Shown here in pieces: positions 1 through 11,339 of a stretch of 64,000 nt of DNA. Both the position numbers and the translations under genes were made by a program. The notes beneath the pieces are model-generated. The model was given only the letters and a program-made list of their open reading frames with translations, was not told the DNA's origin and searched no databases. Source of the stretch: Gnetum montanum (taxonomy: Eukaryota; Streptophyta; Gnetopsida; Gnetales; Gnetaceae); contig MNCI01035702.1 of assembly GCA_015680685.1 (NCBI GenBank), positions 98,417 to 162,416 on the forward strand, read 5' to 3'. Positions within the stretch are counted from its first letter, which is position 1. Every line of letters starts with the position of its first letter.

Positions 1-24
1 AACTACTAAGCAAACATTGACACA

Positions 25-42
25 TCCCCAACAATGGTGCCA
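25..42 (-). other. Primer-binding site, tRNA-Asp type (decayed)
   Basis: Read on the minus strand the 18 bases are TGGCACCATTGTTGGGGA. The complement of a plant tRNA-Asp 3' end is TGGCGCCGTTGCCGGGGA, so 14 of 18 match and all four differences are C-to-T or G-to-A. It lies one base downstream of the LTR end at 44. That makes the adjoining LTR a 5' LTR for an element continuing off the left edge, even though the other side of this LTR adjoins the 3' end of another unit. Confidence 0.75.
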
Positions 43-43
43 A

Positions 44-1000
44 TGATGAGTGGTAGGGTATCCCAATACTCTATCATACAAGTCACAAGTGCATGCACAT
101 GGCTAGATCGTAATCCATGGATGGACAATGTTAGTGTGCTAGGAGTTGATAATTGGTTCATGATTGTTGTCTTCCCTCTTTGAGTTAGTGAAGTTCAAGT
201 GTATGATTTAACCCTCAATGAGGCATATGATATGTTAATGCTGTTGGGCTCATAATACTCCTAGTTGTAAACATAAGGAAAGTGAGATTAAAATCTAAGT
301 CTAAGTAATGATAAGAATGCAAATATACTCTAGCCTATGGCGATGAGCATCTAGTCCTAGCTTGTTGTACATGTCTTGAGCTTATGTAACCATTACTGGG
401 ATTACCAAGTGAGTTTACTATTGAGCTAATCAAGTGAAATCAATACTAGGTTACCAAATGATTATCATTAATGCTTAAAACCAGTTGTATTCATTCCACC
501 TTACTAATAAACATGAAGAGTAAAGTACTTTAGAAATGTAAAGAGCTAAGGTAAAGTAAACATGAAAATTAAACTAAGTAAGAAATTAGCTAAGTAAAAT
601 AAAAGAACTAAGTGGATGCTACAATGATAAAAAGTAATCTCAATATTTATAGCTGAACATAAATTATGCCTAAGTACAACCCATTCAAATAATGACTATG
701 TACAAATCCTCAACACCACACTACAATCATTCACTTTATTGATAACTACGAAAACAAACTGCAAGAGTCTAGTTAAGGATGTAATGAATTTATTGTTGAT
801 GGTACAACCAAGTTTTGATATTTATAGTGCTACACAACTCTTGATACATTGCATCAATGATGATGTAGGATGAGCTACAATAGCATATCTATGATATTGT
901 ATATACAAGATTGTAGATATGATATCATGCTTGCAAAAAAATTGGATTTATTAATGTCAAAATTAAAATTGATGTTGAACATTAAAAATTGAAGATAGAA
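44..1000 (-). repeat. LTR of Athila-like element (minus strand)
   Basis: The minus-strand reading ends in CATCA one base before the primer site. It shares several blocks with the LTRs at 58140-59030, 34034-34980 and 59800-60782, for example the segment around 395-425 containing TGGTAATCCCAG, and a TATAAATA box at 819-826. It is the most diverged of the family. The upper boundary near 1000 is not sharp. Its upstream neighbour (1000-1321) is the tail of the coiled-coil accessory ORF, so on this strand the order is accessory ORF, LTR, primer site. That is the arrangement expected of a shared LTR in a head-to-tail array. Confidence 0.65.
819..826 (-). promoter_or_regulatory. LTR TATA box
   Basis: TATAAATA on the minus strand, at the position corresponding to the TATA boxes of the related LTRs at 34834-34841 and 58936-58943. 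Confidence 0.5.
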
Positions 1001-1321
1001 TCAATTTGAGAGATTAGGTGAGACATCAAAACTAGAAGCCATAGAAGAAGAGCCAAAATGATGCTATTAATAATGCAAAACATTACTTTTAGTAATATAA
1101 TGATAGAGATTTAGAAACTACATTGTAGATGATCCAACACATTGAATTTGGACTACTGAAGATGGCTTTGAATTGAGAAGTCATAGAATGTACCTAGGAC
1201 TTTGACTTATGTAGAAAAAACCAAAGTGGATACAAGAACTAGGAATTGAATATGTTCTACTTTAAAGGCCTTGGTTATCTTCTATAATTCCTAGTAGTTA
1301 CTCATTCTCATATCCAAGATT
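1000..1321 (-). pseudogene. 3' remnant of accessory ORF, separated by element F
   Basis: This is the minus-strand continuation of the accessory ORF that breaks at 22557. Joining 22557 to 1321 restores the flank in which element F landed. Little protein similarity can be recognised in this tail, which carries several stops and merges into the LTR. Confidence 0.4.
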
Positions 1322-1326
1322 GTTGC
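1322..1326. repeat. Target-site duplication of element F, left copy
   Basis: GTTGC immediately precedes the LTR start TGAAACACC and is repeated exactly at 22552-22556 after the 3' LTR. A perfect 5-bp duplication is the normal Ty3/gypsy integrase signature and fixes both ends of the element. Confidence 0.9.
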
Positions 1327-2100
1327 TGAAACACCATAAATTTCAGGACTCTCATTATTCAGCAGTCCCAAAATTTGGGCAAGGATCCCTGCAAGCATGG
1401 TGTCATGATGGACCATGTAGATGACATGGAACCCCAGAAGTCCTAATGCCTGCAGAGTTACTTTTGAGCCTGCCTGCCACCTTACACAGCACAGTCAACG
1501 CGACACCCAACCATGAGGCCAACTTGCATGAAAAAGGCACTAGGGGTAGACTGAATAGTTCAACAAATTTTCTATTTCTTGAGCTTATAGGCTTGCTACA
1601 CCCTCTAGCTTGCCTAGCTTGATACTTGACTTGGCTAATGGTCTACCCAGGGACCATGCTAGGAGCTGTTGAAGGTATTTAGGATGGACTAAATAGTTTG
1701 GCAATTTTTCTAACCACAAGAACCTGCTACACTATGCTACGCTGCACAGCGTAGTAGGCCTTGAGAAGACTGATTGGGCACCAAAGATGCAGATTGACAA
1801 TGACTTAGCCCTCTAGGACATTTGTCCCACTTCATCCTTAGAGCATGAGCAACATGATGTAGCAAAATATGGCAAGTTTAGTCAAAAATCATCTCAATTT
1901 GACTGCTACACTACACAGTGTAGCACAACGTAGCAAGGATTCACTATGATGATACTCCTATTCATATTGCTATGATGGAGTAAGAATATTTGCCCATGCC
2001 TCAACCATCAAACATGCTTTTTTTGTTGCCATGCTAGGACATGATTGACATTTTGTGACAAAATTATTACAAAGTAAGTTAGAATTTGGACCAAACTAGA

Positions 2101-2142
2101 TGCTACGCTGTGCTACGCTACGTAGTGTAGCACAGCGTAGCA
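2101..2142. repeat. 42-bp near-perfect palindrome in U3
   Basis: The 16-base arm TGCTACGCTGTGCTAC at 2101-2116 is matched by its exact reverse complement at 2127-2142. The 10-base centre is itself palindromic except for its outermost pair. It is the longest of a series of such motifs in this LTR (also 1737-1754, around 1905-1935, 2310-2335 and 2500-2535). It could act as a transcription-factor site or form a hairpin. Confidence 0.8.
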
Positions 2143-2963
2143 GGGACAGAATGCACAAAGGTCCTCTGCCAAGTGGTTTTAGCAAAAGAATTGCACTTGG
2201 CCATGCTCTGAGCTCCAAGACTACCTGTTCCACTTTACCCTTGGGTTTCAAGAAAAGTTTCTTGACAAAGCATCATAGATCAAAATAGGAATTCATGTCA
2301 CATTGGCTACTATGTTGTGCTACACTACATAGCGTAGCAAGGATACAAAGCACGAAAGCATACTAAGGATGAACTTCACAGGTCCTAGGAACTTTCAACA
2401 TGGAAAGTAGGGCTAACAATTGTAGAAGTTGCTTGCCTAGCTAGGACCCAGACAGGTATTCTCAACTTTCTAGCAAGATTTCTCTCAAGACTGTGGGCTA
2501 TGCTATGCTATGCTACACAGTGTAGCACAACATAGTGTGCAAGTGTTTAGGCTATGCTGATACACTAGGCAACATAAGTAGCATAACAATCACATGAAAG
2601 CATCAGGACATCTCCAGTTAGCTCCAGAACTTGTTGGCAATGGTGACTCCCATCCCAGCATCTCTTCAACAGATAGGATTAGCAAGTTTGCTTTGTTTTT
2701 CACCCTCTTGATTATTCCCAAAGTTGTCCCTACGCTTGATCCTACTTTGCATTCATTGTTGGCATTTTTTTATAACAAACATGGTAGTTCCCTAGATTTT
2801 TGCACATTTAGCTTGAACAGTATGGTCATAGTAGAGCAAGTTTCATGTTCAACATTACATCTATAGCGTAGCACTACACAATAGTAGAGCATAGTCATGT
2901 TTGCATCATGTGGGACCCAAAACATGTGGCATCCAAACCATGTTTCTCTCCCACCCTTGGGTT

Positions 2964-2971
2964 TATAAATA
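2964..2971 (+). promoter_or_regulatory. TATA box of element F 5' LTR
   Basis: TATAAATA after a pyrimidine/C-rich stretch, conserved at 21933-21940 in the 3' LTR. Transcription would start about 30 bases downstream, near 3000. Confidence 0.7.
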
Positions 2972-3589
2972 CCCCAACGAACAACGTTCAAGGGGTTGGT
3001 TTCAAATATTGGAATTTTGGCATCTTGGCTTTTTGGCGAGTAGCATTTCTGGCGATTGGCTTTGGCAAAGAGATTGGCAAGCAGACAGTTAACAAGTAGT
3101 AAACCCCAGCAACAGCATCTCCCTATCTCTTCTAGCCTAGCAAGCATCGGCTCATTAGTCCCTATTAGCAGGCCGCTAACAACAGTCCAAGACCTATGAC
3201 CATATGGTTCCGTTGTAAGCTGTACCCATCCATACTGCCCATCTGTTGTACATCTCCTTTAGCCAAACAAAGATCAAATCCCCTGATCTTGGGATGATGC
3301 ACTCTCTCAGTCAAGCCTATTTCATCTCATTTTGCTATTATCATATTTTGCATCATTGCTTATCAGTTTACGTTTATCGCTTACGTTATACACAACATCT
3401 TTAAAAAAATTGTTTACGAAAGGTTATTATATACCGGCTAAGTTCCTGTCTGATCAACTAGACTATTCAGGGCACCACATTTCCATTTTTTTCTTGCAAC
3501 ATAGCCCTTGCGTGGATTTGGGTTTTGGCTGTACGCCCAATAACCACTCAGTGTTACAACCACCGACATTTTCTATTGCTACAGTTTTT

Positions 3590-3607
3590 TGGTGCTAGAA
3601 GGAGGGC
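3590..3607 (+). other. Primer-binding site, tRNA-Asn type
   Basis: TGGTGCTAGAAGGAGGGC, six bases after the LTR end. The related element G keeps TGGCGCTAGAAGGAGGGC at 50873-50890. By recall this is the complement of the plant tRNA-Asn(GTT) 3' end. The single difference is a CpG-to-TpG change. Confidence 0.7.
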
Positions 3608-4623
3608 CATTTGTGCCCTTTCTGCGTATCATAGGCAATCCTGCATGTTATCTATACATCGTCACCTACTAGCGTAGACGTGACACCCTTGTGGTTTTCT
3701 ACATAGTAGGTGGTGTAGACTGGTCATAATGATAGTTTCTCTGGAACCTTGTAGGAAGAAAGCCTCCAGCTGTTTATTATACCGTGTTCACTCTATCAAC
3801 TACGCTATGCTTCCTACATCCTGTGTGGTGTAGTGACCCAATTAGTGTGATATGCTAACTACTTACCCATCTACAGTGTTATGCTACTTGTTGTGTAAGT
3901 AGCGTAACACCTATCTATAGTGTTACGCTACCCATTGTGTTATGCTACATGCATCCTGCTTAGCATAGCAGATGTGATAGTGAAAGAAACTAGTTTCCAA
4001 CACTTCCCAGCATATCCTGTTTCAACCTCCTTTGTTATGCTTTCTCATAATAGACAAAAATGAATCCTGTTACCATAGCAGTTTCCACCTCAAACCTAGA
4101 GGTACCCTACTCTGTCCAACATGTGACAGGTTTCGAGTGATTGCCCAGCCTAGTGCTAGTACAATGATAGTCTCTTAGGTTGCGGCAATTGTCACCCAAG
4201 CATTTAGCACAAGATGCAGAGCAATACGATTCCCTTGGTGCAAAAGTCTAAGAAAATCTACCCTTAGATAAACATAACTTCGAGTTCCTCCACTGGAATG
4301 GGATGGAGTTCATCCCTCCTCCTGATGTCACCATCTCGCTGATTGAAGCATATCAATGGGTGCTAAACCAACCGATGCAAGTGAGTAGGTCAAGAGAATG
4401 GGACATAGCATCCTACTATGATGAAGTGTTTCATGATGGGTAGGAGGAGTTGGACTCCCACTCTAAAGGTGGTGGCAAGATCTACACCATGGCTATCCCT
4501 TCCACTAATGTCTTCTGGTCAAACTTACTCTTCTCTTCCACCCCCTCGTTGTTGCCACAACCCTGCCATAGCCCACACCCTCTTTAGTGATGGGTAGCCA
4601 TCCCATGTTTTCAACCTATTAAC
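3608..4623 (+). other. Element F leader region
   Basis: Untranslated leader between primer site and gag. It contains further GTAGCGTAAC/GTTACGCTAC-type inverted motifs at 3780-3970, resembling those in U3. From about 4210 there is possible gag N-terminal sequence, but stops and frame changes prevent a confident start codon. Confidence 0.5.
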
Positions 4624-7600
4624 ATGCAGGCCCTTCAACTTCATTTCCAGTCATCCTCCCTTCCCAGTCTATCCTGACATCATACCCAAGATCAGTTATG
4701 GCTATGCTGCCATATGTGCATACTGTGCCTATGTCACAACTGCACATGAGTTTTGCTCCTATGCCCTTGTCTACACCTATCCCACCACTAGTAGCAGATC
4801 CAATCTCAACCACGTGGTGGAAGCCATCCACTTCTCTCCCTACTGCACAACCCTCTCAAATGTCATGTTATGTCCAATCCCAAGCGTACCAAGTCCTATA
4901 GGTGGTTCAACCAAACATAGGGCTATAGGTTGCCCTGCTAACTAGGCAAGTAGCCAACTCTATCGCCCTGACAACGGTGGCTGCCCTGGCAGCACCACCC
5001 ACTGGGTGGTGGACTACCTAGCCAACACCATTTGTTGGAGCAGCCCCAATGGCACCCCCCATGGGACAAGCCGTTGCCCTGACAATGCCATTAATGATGG
5101 CTACTCCTATAGCCCCACAACCACCTACAACGTCCCCAGGTCTGGATCAAGCTTTCCAACTCATCTAGACCCTCACCAAAGAGATAAAATAGCTCAAGGC
5201 TGTCGATTCTGAAACTGTCTAAGTCATGGACTTTAACCATGAAGACCCCATTAATCTAGCTATCCCTATGCTCATGTTGCCTCTTGGGGTTCCACTCCCC
5301 CAATTTACAAAATACAATGGGGAGGGTGATCCAAATGCACATCTAGTAACCTTCAAGTCTAAATCATTGCTGTTGCAACCATGGCCTCACACCATCATCC
5401 GTCTCTTTGCCATGTCTCTAATAGGCAAAGCTCTGGATTGGTACCATGCACTTCCACACATCTCTATCTCTACCCTAGAAGACCTGCTAAGTTAATTTGT
5501 GACCCGCTTCAAGTACAACTTGAAACTCGAGGTCACACTAGACCAGCTCATTAGTGTTAAGAAGGACCCACTAGAATTTGTGCAAAGATTCATACAGTGG
5601 TGGAGTGCAACTTTAAACAAGATACATGAACCGATTACTAAGGCCCACTTGTTGGTCATTTTTAAGGGTGCGGTAAATGACTTTATTAAGTCTAAGCTCT
5701 ACTACCTAGCCCTGAGGTCCCTTAGCCAAGCATTTGCTCAAACTAAGAGTATTCAGGACGCAGTTGAAGCCAGTAGGAACCTGACCTATGTGACCTACAA
5801 AAATGCACACATCAAGAAAGACAAAGAGAAGGGCAAGGTCGCGGCAACCACAATGGCTACAGTGGCCAAGGAAACCAAGCCCAACAATAGCAACAACAAA
5901 AAGGCCGCCATAGCACCCAACGCTCCCTCCAACGCCACACTTGTCTCCAACAACATAGGACAGTCCTTAGCATCAACATGTGTAATGCCAACTTAGCCTA
6001 GGCCAAACTTTGAGCATAAGGGCCGCTCAAAGTATACCCCATTACCAATTAAGCCTTCAGAACTCTTGAAGAAATTGTTGGGAGTCAGGTGTATACAACA
6101 TAAGTGAATGTTGGAGGACGCTATTAAATGCCATCAAAGGTACTACAAAGTTCTTAGGAACCCCTCCTTGGCTACGTCCAATGACCCACTAGTCCCTAAG
6201 AATTTTAGGTTAGAGCATTTCTGTGACTATCACCAACTATGTGGTCAGGATACAGATTACTGCCTAGCATTAAAAGATGACATACAACGCATGATAGATC
6301 ATGGAAAGTTGATCTTAAATGAGAGCAGTTCCATTTGACCTGAAAACTAGTCGATGGGCATCTACAAAGATCCCCTAAATGCTAATAACGCAAGTTATTC
6401 CATCAACGGTATCGGCATTGATAGTAACCTCAAACCACCACCGCAACCATTTGTGGTTTATGTGCCTCCTTGTAATGCAGAAACACCAGCAAAAATTTTG
6501 TCACAAGCCCCATTTTTCATTAGGGCCCCTTGCCAGGTACCTCCTGCACCTTTTGTGCTAAAAACTATGCTGCAAACTACAACAACAACATGGGCAGCTT
6601 TCGTCATCAAGGTGCCAAGGCGTGCAAGTTCACCCCTAACACAAAACCAAGTGACGAAGGCTGCACCCTAGCCTCCTCATCCAAAGAAGCACGAAGAGTT
6701 CCTAGCTGACAAGTTGGCTAGGAAACGTGCCATGTTAGGTCCTCCTAAGCCTACCCCTTTGTCAGTAGTGCCTATGGCCTCTTCCTCATCAGCTGCTGAT
6801 AGCAAAACACAGGCACAACCGTCAACTTCTGGACCAGGAAAGCTTGGTGTTCAACTTGAAACCACCCCTCCTCAAGAAATTTTCCTCTTGGGGCATATGG
6901 AAGAGGAGAAGGTTAGCAAACAACACGATGGCAAGCAAGATTTTCTAAATGTCCTTGCACAAGTTAAACAGGCCCTGAAGTAGAAAAACACAACACTAAG
7001 TCTGTATGACTTGGTAATAACCTCTATAACCCATCGCGAGGAAATGGTACACATGTTGACATCCATCCCTGTTAGCAAAAACCTGCCGACTAAAGAAAAG
7101 GCCATTCACGCTGTCATGCTGGCCCCTATGGCCAAAGAATTGTGGCTGGCCCAGTTGACATTCCATTACAAGTCCATTAAGGATGACCCTGAAAAGGGTC
7201 AAGTGACAACCGCTCATATGTTCATTACAATTTGGGTCGGCTAGTACAAAATTTGTAGGGTACATGTTGATGACAGGGCTACTACCAACGTAATCCCATT
7301 TCCCATCATTGATAAGTTGGGCTTGGTTAATCAAATCAAGCCCACAACAACTTCATGCCTTAAGTCCTTCAATGGGACACGTGTGGTGGTTAAGGGGACT
7401 ATGCACATCAACTTTGTGGTAGGGGATTAGTTCCCCATGAGCGCGCTATTCATCATGGTGGAGGAGATGCCTAGGTTCAACTTGATCCTGGGGAGATCAT
7501 GGTTGGCCCAACTAAGGGTTGTTTCCTCACCCATACATCAGGAAATCCACTTACCCTACGTGGGCGGGGAAGTGGTAATTTACAACAACGAAGTGGCTCC

Positions 7601-7841
7601 CTAGGTCATAAACAACGTAAATGTGGAGCATGGTTTAGAAATTGAAATCTCTGAAAACCAAGCCCCCGTTCAAACTGAAACGTTTGAATAGGCCAAAATA
7701 GTTAGTCCTAATGAAGAAACAACATGGGCCAAGTTGCCCTTCCAAGCCACAAGCGATAACATAGATGAATACCAATGCAGGGTCACCTGGTTGTATGCCT
7801 CGCCTAACCCACGTCGGGTTAGGAAACAACTACACAATTAA
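4624..7841 (+). pseudogene. Element F gag-protease polyprotein, decayed
   Basis: A single reading frame runs for more than 1000 codons and is interrupted only by stops, with no frameshift. The N-terminal part is Pro/Ala-rich (4690-5190). The capsid-type gag domain starts near 5226 with the signature KYNGEGDPNAHL and a KALDWYHALP segment at 5420-5455, as in Tat/Ogre gag (retrotransposon gag family). A His/Cys segment (EHFCDYHQLCGQDTDYC, about 6211-6261) may be the remains of a zinc knuckle. A Pro/Ala/Ser-rich linker follows. The aspartic protease occupies about 7250-7620, with VHVDDRATTN where the active site should be and FNLILGRSWLAQ as the conserved flap-distal motif. The stop at 7839-7841 separates it from pol. 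Element G has the homologous ORF. Confidence 0.85.
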
Positions 7842-8400
7842 AACTTGTTATACTTCCGATGGTATAAGTTGTGTTCTACATTCAGTTTGCTATTTGTGCA
7901 ATTTATGTTTTTACATTCAATTTTTTGTATTTGCATTTTTACATTAAGTCCATTGCTTGCATAATTTACATTTTTTACATTAAATTTGTTATTTTCATTA
8001 TTTATATCTTACATTAAATTTGCTATTTACATTAAGTCTACTCTTTGTTGATTTGCATTTTACATTGAGTTTGGTCATTGCATTACCCTTGTTGTCAATA
8101 CCTTACACACGACTTGAAATGGCCTAAAGCTAGTGATGGCCAGGAATGACCTTAAACTACCAACGCGGCCTGCTAAGGCCTAAAACTAGCAACTCCACTT
8201 CTCTAAAACAAAGAAAAAAAATAAAAATATCATCATGAAGCAATGGCCTGAAATGGCCTTAAACTATTGTCATGGCCTGAAGTGGCCTTAAATTAAAACA
8301 AGGGGCCCACAAAGAGCCTAAACACATTAATAAAAAATTCAATTAAAAATTAATTAGCCAAAACAAAATGAAATAACTATTTCAAATTTTACTTTTCATT
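7842..8400 (+). repeat. Tandem-repeat block 1 after protease
   Basis: AT-rich, with TTTACATT-type repetition at 7900-8080, then several units of the form GGCCTGAAATGGCCTTAAACTAGCA at about 8110-8300. The same kind of block follows the protease of element G (46460-46610, opposite strand), so this is a family trait rather than a local accident. No coding potential seen. Confidence 0.6.
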
Positions 8401-9094
8401 CAATTTCAATCCATACAATAATGTTTGCAAAAATTTGAATCCAAAAACAACAAAAATAAAAATCTTTTGTTGCCATGATATAAGTCTTCGTCAGCATTCC
8501 CATTTCTTGTTCTAGTCAACCCTACACCTCCTTTCAGATTCTGCATAAGATAAAGAACAAAAGAATAAATCAAGCTACAACTAGATTCATAAAATAAACT
8601 ATGAAGCAATAAAGAATGACTAACATGAGATGGCCCTACATCCATTTCAGAAGGTATCTTATCCATAGACATTGTAGGATCCCCTCCTTGGTGAGGTTGG
8701 CCCAATTTTTCTCCCCCAGATCAACACTTGCTGCAACTTTCCCTTTCTCCACAGCCATCCATCTCAGTGGTCTCAAAGAAAAGGTCGTGGTGGTGGTCTC
8801 CTCAGAAGGTAAGGTCATTTCTTTTTCAGGAGACTCACTGACCACCACCTATTGCATTAACTTTTCGTAGGCCTTAGTAGCGCCAATGACATCAAGGAAT
8901 AGCTTATAGGTATGCAACTCAACGGAAGCATCTTGATATTGTTTATGATAGGTAGAAAGTTCCATTTTGTATATGTGCTTATGGTTCTTTTGTGCCTGCC
9001 CCCATTCATACACCTTTTCACTATAGTCCTTCCAGTCTTGGTTCTTTTGGGCTAGAAGGTCCATCTACATGCGTTGTTCAATAATCTCATGAGT

Positions 9095-9095
9095 N
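9095..9095. other. Single undetermined base
   Basis: A single n within the antisense unit, as at 10833 and 11190; probably a merged assembly join or ambiguous consensus. Confidence 0.9.
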
Positions 9096-10785
9096 TGAGA
9101 CAAATCAAGGAAGAAGGGTCAGGGGCATTAATAGTGGTGTCCGTTGCACAATAAAACATGTTAGCAATGATGGAGAGGACAACAACGAAATTGAGAAATA
9201 ACATAAACGATAGTGCAAAGCTCCTACTAGTAAACCCTCAGGGTGATAGCAGGGGGATCGTCCATCGACACACTGTCAAGCAAATGATCAAACTCACCAG
9301 CATCAAATTGCAGCCCTTCCCCTTCTAGCTAACTCAAAAGTGTAGTGGCATCCTCAACAGTCATATGCCCCTTAGGTGTTGTGGCACATTCTGCAAAAGG
9401 GTTATCATTAACAAGGGTACATTTTGCGTTGTAGCCTAGTTTTCATGAATTCTACAATGAGGCATGCACCCCTTAACACATTGCCTATGTTAATGGAAGG
9501 CACCTCTCCAATGCTGTCTGGGGCACGAAAGGTACGCCCCACTCGATCCCTCATCGTTATCAAAAGTGATTCCCTAATGGCTGTTGGGGGATCTTGGGAC
9601 CGGGTGGTGCAAAACACTTGGCAAATCCATGGCTTGGATATCTGGATGTGATCTTGTTGCACCTAGGCGTCATTCTCGCGCACCACCAAAAATTCTGCAA
9701 AGTGTCGCAGGCAAGCTATGAAGAAGGCATAATGCATGTTGAAATGGGCATCAAGCTTCTCAAGAAGCTTAACTATTTCAAATTGCAAGCCTTTGGAGAG
9801 ATACTTGGCCTAGTTATAATGGGTCCCTTCTTCCATGACGTCTCGCATTATCCAAGCCTACTCTACTCCAAGGATTTTCCTTTGGGACAGTAGCTTAGGG
9901 AAGGCATGGGCTCGGAAGACAAGGTAAACCATTTGGACCACCTTTAGCTTCACCTTGTGGATATAAATCCCCTTTTGATCCTTGCTGGTCCCCAACCATT
10001 CCTCTATGTCCCCCTAATGGTTAACATCCTTGCTACTCTTTTCCCCCATAGGTAGGCCATCAGAGGGGACACTGAAAAGGTCTATAAAAAGTTTATCATT
10101 TATCTTAAACACCACCCACACATTGCGAACCTGTGTGCTAAAGTGGTTAGCATTTTCGAAAAGGAGTCAACTAGGGAGAGCATTTCGGCAGCTGGGACAC
10201 TTGGATTTATTGCTAGGAATAAATCAATAAGTCTAGCCTCTTGAACATTGTGGACCAGGGTGGCTGGGGCCCCATTGCAAAGCCAATGCTAAGTCCTGTC
10301 CACCTCCTCATACTTGAAGAAGAGGTTGGTTTCATTATGCCCAGAGGTGATCACTATAACCTCTTGGGATTCGCTTGCTACTGCAATAACCAACAACAAA
10401 AATTAGCAAAAGCAAAAGAAAATCATCACTTGAGCACATAAAAATAAATGCACAATTTAACATATCAGGTCTAAATGGTGGAATTTCCACTAGAACGTCT
10501 TCTACGGTAAGTGGTCTACGAGATGCCCATTCGCTATCCAACCAGCCAACTTCTTCACATTTCCCATAGAACTTGGCATACTTAGTTGGATAGGTTTGAA
10601 ATCAGGCCCAAGTTGTTTTATAACACCGGTCTGCATGTTCTCGGTAGAGGAGAACTTTTGCAAAGTTGTTTGGACTAACACCAATGTATCCACATTACCA
10701 TGAAGACCATCCTTGTTAATATAAAACCTAGCAACATGCAAAATACAATAAGCATTTTGACTAATGCAGGACAAATAATACAACA

Positions 10786-11189
10786 TTTTTAAAATACCTT
10801 CATAGGACTCACCTGCTAGCACAATAAATAGTNCCGGGAGGGTGCATGGGACTTCCTAGAGTTCCTCCTTAACCATTTTAGTGTGATTGTGTGGTCACAC
10901 TTATCAACTAAAATAGTCACTGTACTTACTGAAACGTTGTTGCCCGGGGAAAACTGAGGCATTCTAAAGTTCACGGTTGATGGGTTGATTGAAGGCGAAG
11001 AGCAGAAGCCTCAAACCAGTGTCCAAGAGGCTTGAGGCGCTTAAGTTGGATTTGGGACATGCCTAAATTCAAATGCTATCATCAATACAACAGGTTGTAT
11101 TTTGCCCGTCACATGGGCACCTACTTCCAGAATCCACCTAAAACTATTTATTGTGCTAGCAGGTGAGTCCTATGAAGGTATTTTAAAAA
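10786..11189. repeat. Perfect 47-bp inverted repeat bracketing a probably mis-oriented segment
   Basis: The 47 bases at 10786-10832 are the exact reverse complement of 11143-11189. Each arm ends next to a single n (10833 and 11190). The protein segment LAGESYEGILK is encoded on the plus strand at the right arm and on the minus strand at the left arm. If 10834-11189 is flipped, the minus-strand coding stretch and a CAG|GTGAGT splice donor continue smoothly. I read this as two contigs overlapping by 47 bases and joined with one reversed. Confidence 0.75.
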
Positions 11190-11339
11190 NTCAGGACGAG
11201 TTTTAACATGACCCTGTGCAACAAAACAAAAAAGCGTTAGTGCAACATTCAAGTGATGATTATCAAGTAACGTAGCATAACCCTTGATGTACAGATTCTC
11301 CCTTAGGCATGAAATAGTAACACATAGGTACAATCATAC

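Larger units (their letters stand above)
1327..3583 (+). repeat. Element F 5' LTR
   Basis: About 2.26 kb, starting TGAAACACC and ending GCTACA just before the primer site. It aligns along its whole length with 18292-22551 once the 1.97-kb solo LTR there is removed. U3 (about 1327-2960) carries at least six inverted-repeat motifs of the type CTACGC...GCGTAG, including a 42-bp near-perfect palindrome at 2101-2142. R/U5 runs from about 3000 and contains a T-rich 3' end. Many transitions separate the two LTR copies, so the insertion is old. Confidence 0.9.
8636..11333 (-). pseudogene. Antisense accessory gene-like unit inside element F
   Basis: I do not recognise this protein. On the minus strand, opposite to gag and pol, coding-like stretches run from about 11333 to 8636. 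Recognisable segments include FYINKDGLHGNVDTLVLVQ (about 10730-10670), KYEEVDRT (about 10320) followed by NVQEARLIDLFLAINPSVPA, KLLEKLDAHFNMHYAFFIACL (about 9760-9700), QVFCTTRSQDPPTAIRESL, and a hydrophilic coiled-coil-like C-terminus (AQKNQDWKDYSEKVYEWGQ at about 9050). Canonical splice signals seem to join some of them: a CAG|GTGAGT donor after IYCAS (in the mis-oriented segment) and a TTGCTAG acceptor before FYINK, and a pyrimidine-rich acceptor ending GCAG near 10380. A TATA box lies upstream at 12631-12638. Several stops and frame changes make it a pseudogene. Grande retrotransposons carry an antisense accessory gene with its own promoter, but downstream of pol; here it lies between protease and RT. 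The alternative is a nested unrelated insertion. Confidence 0.5.
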
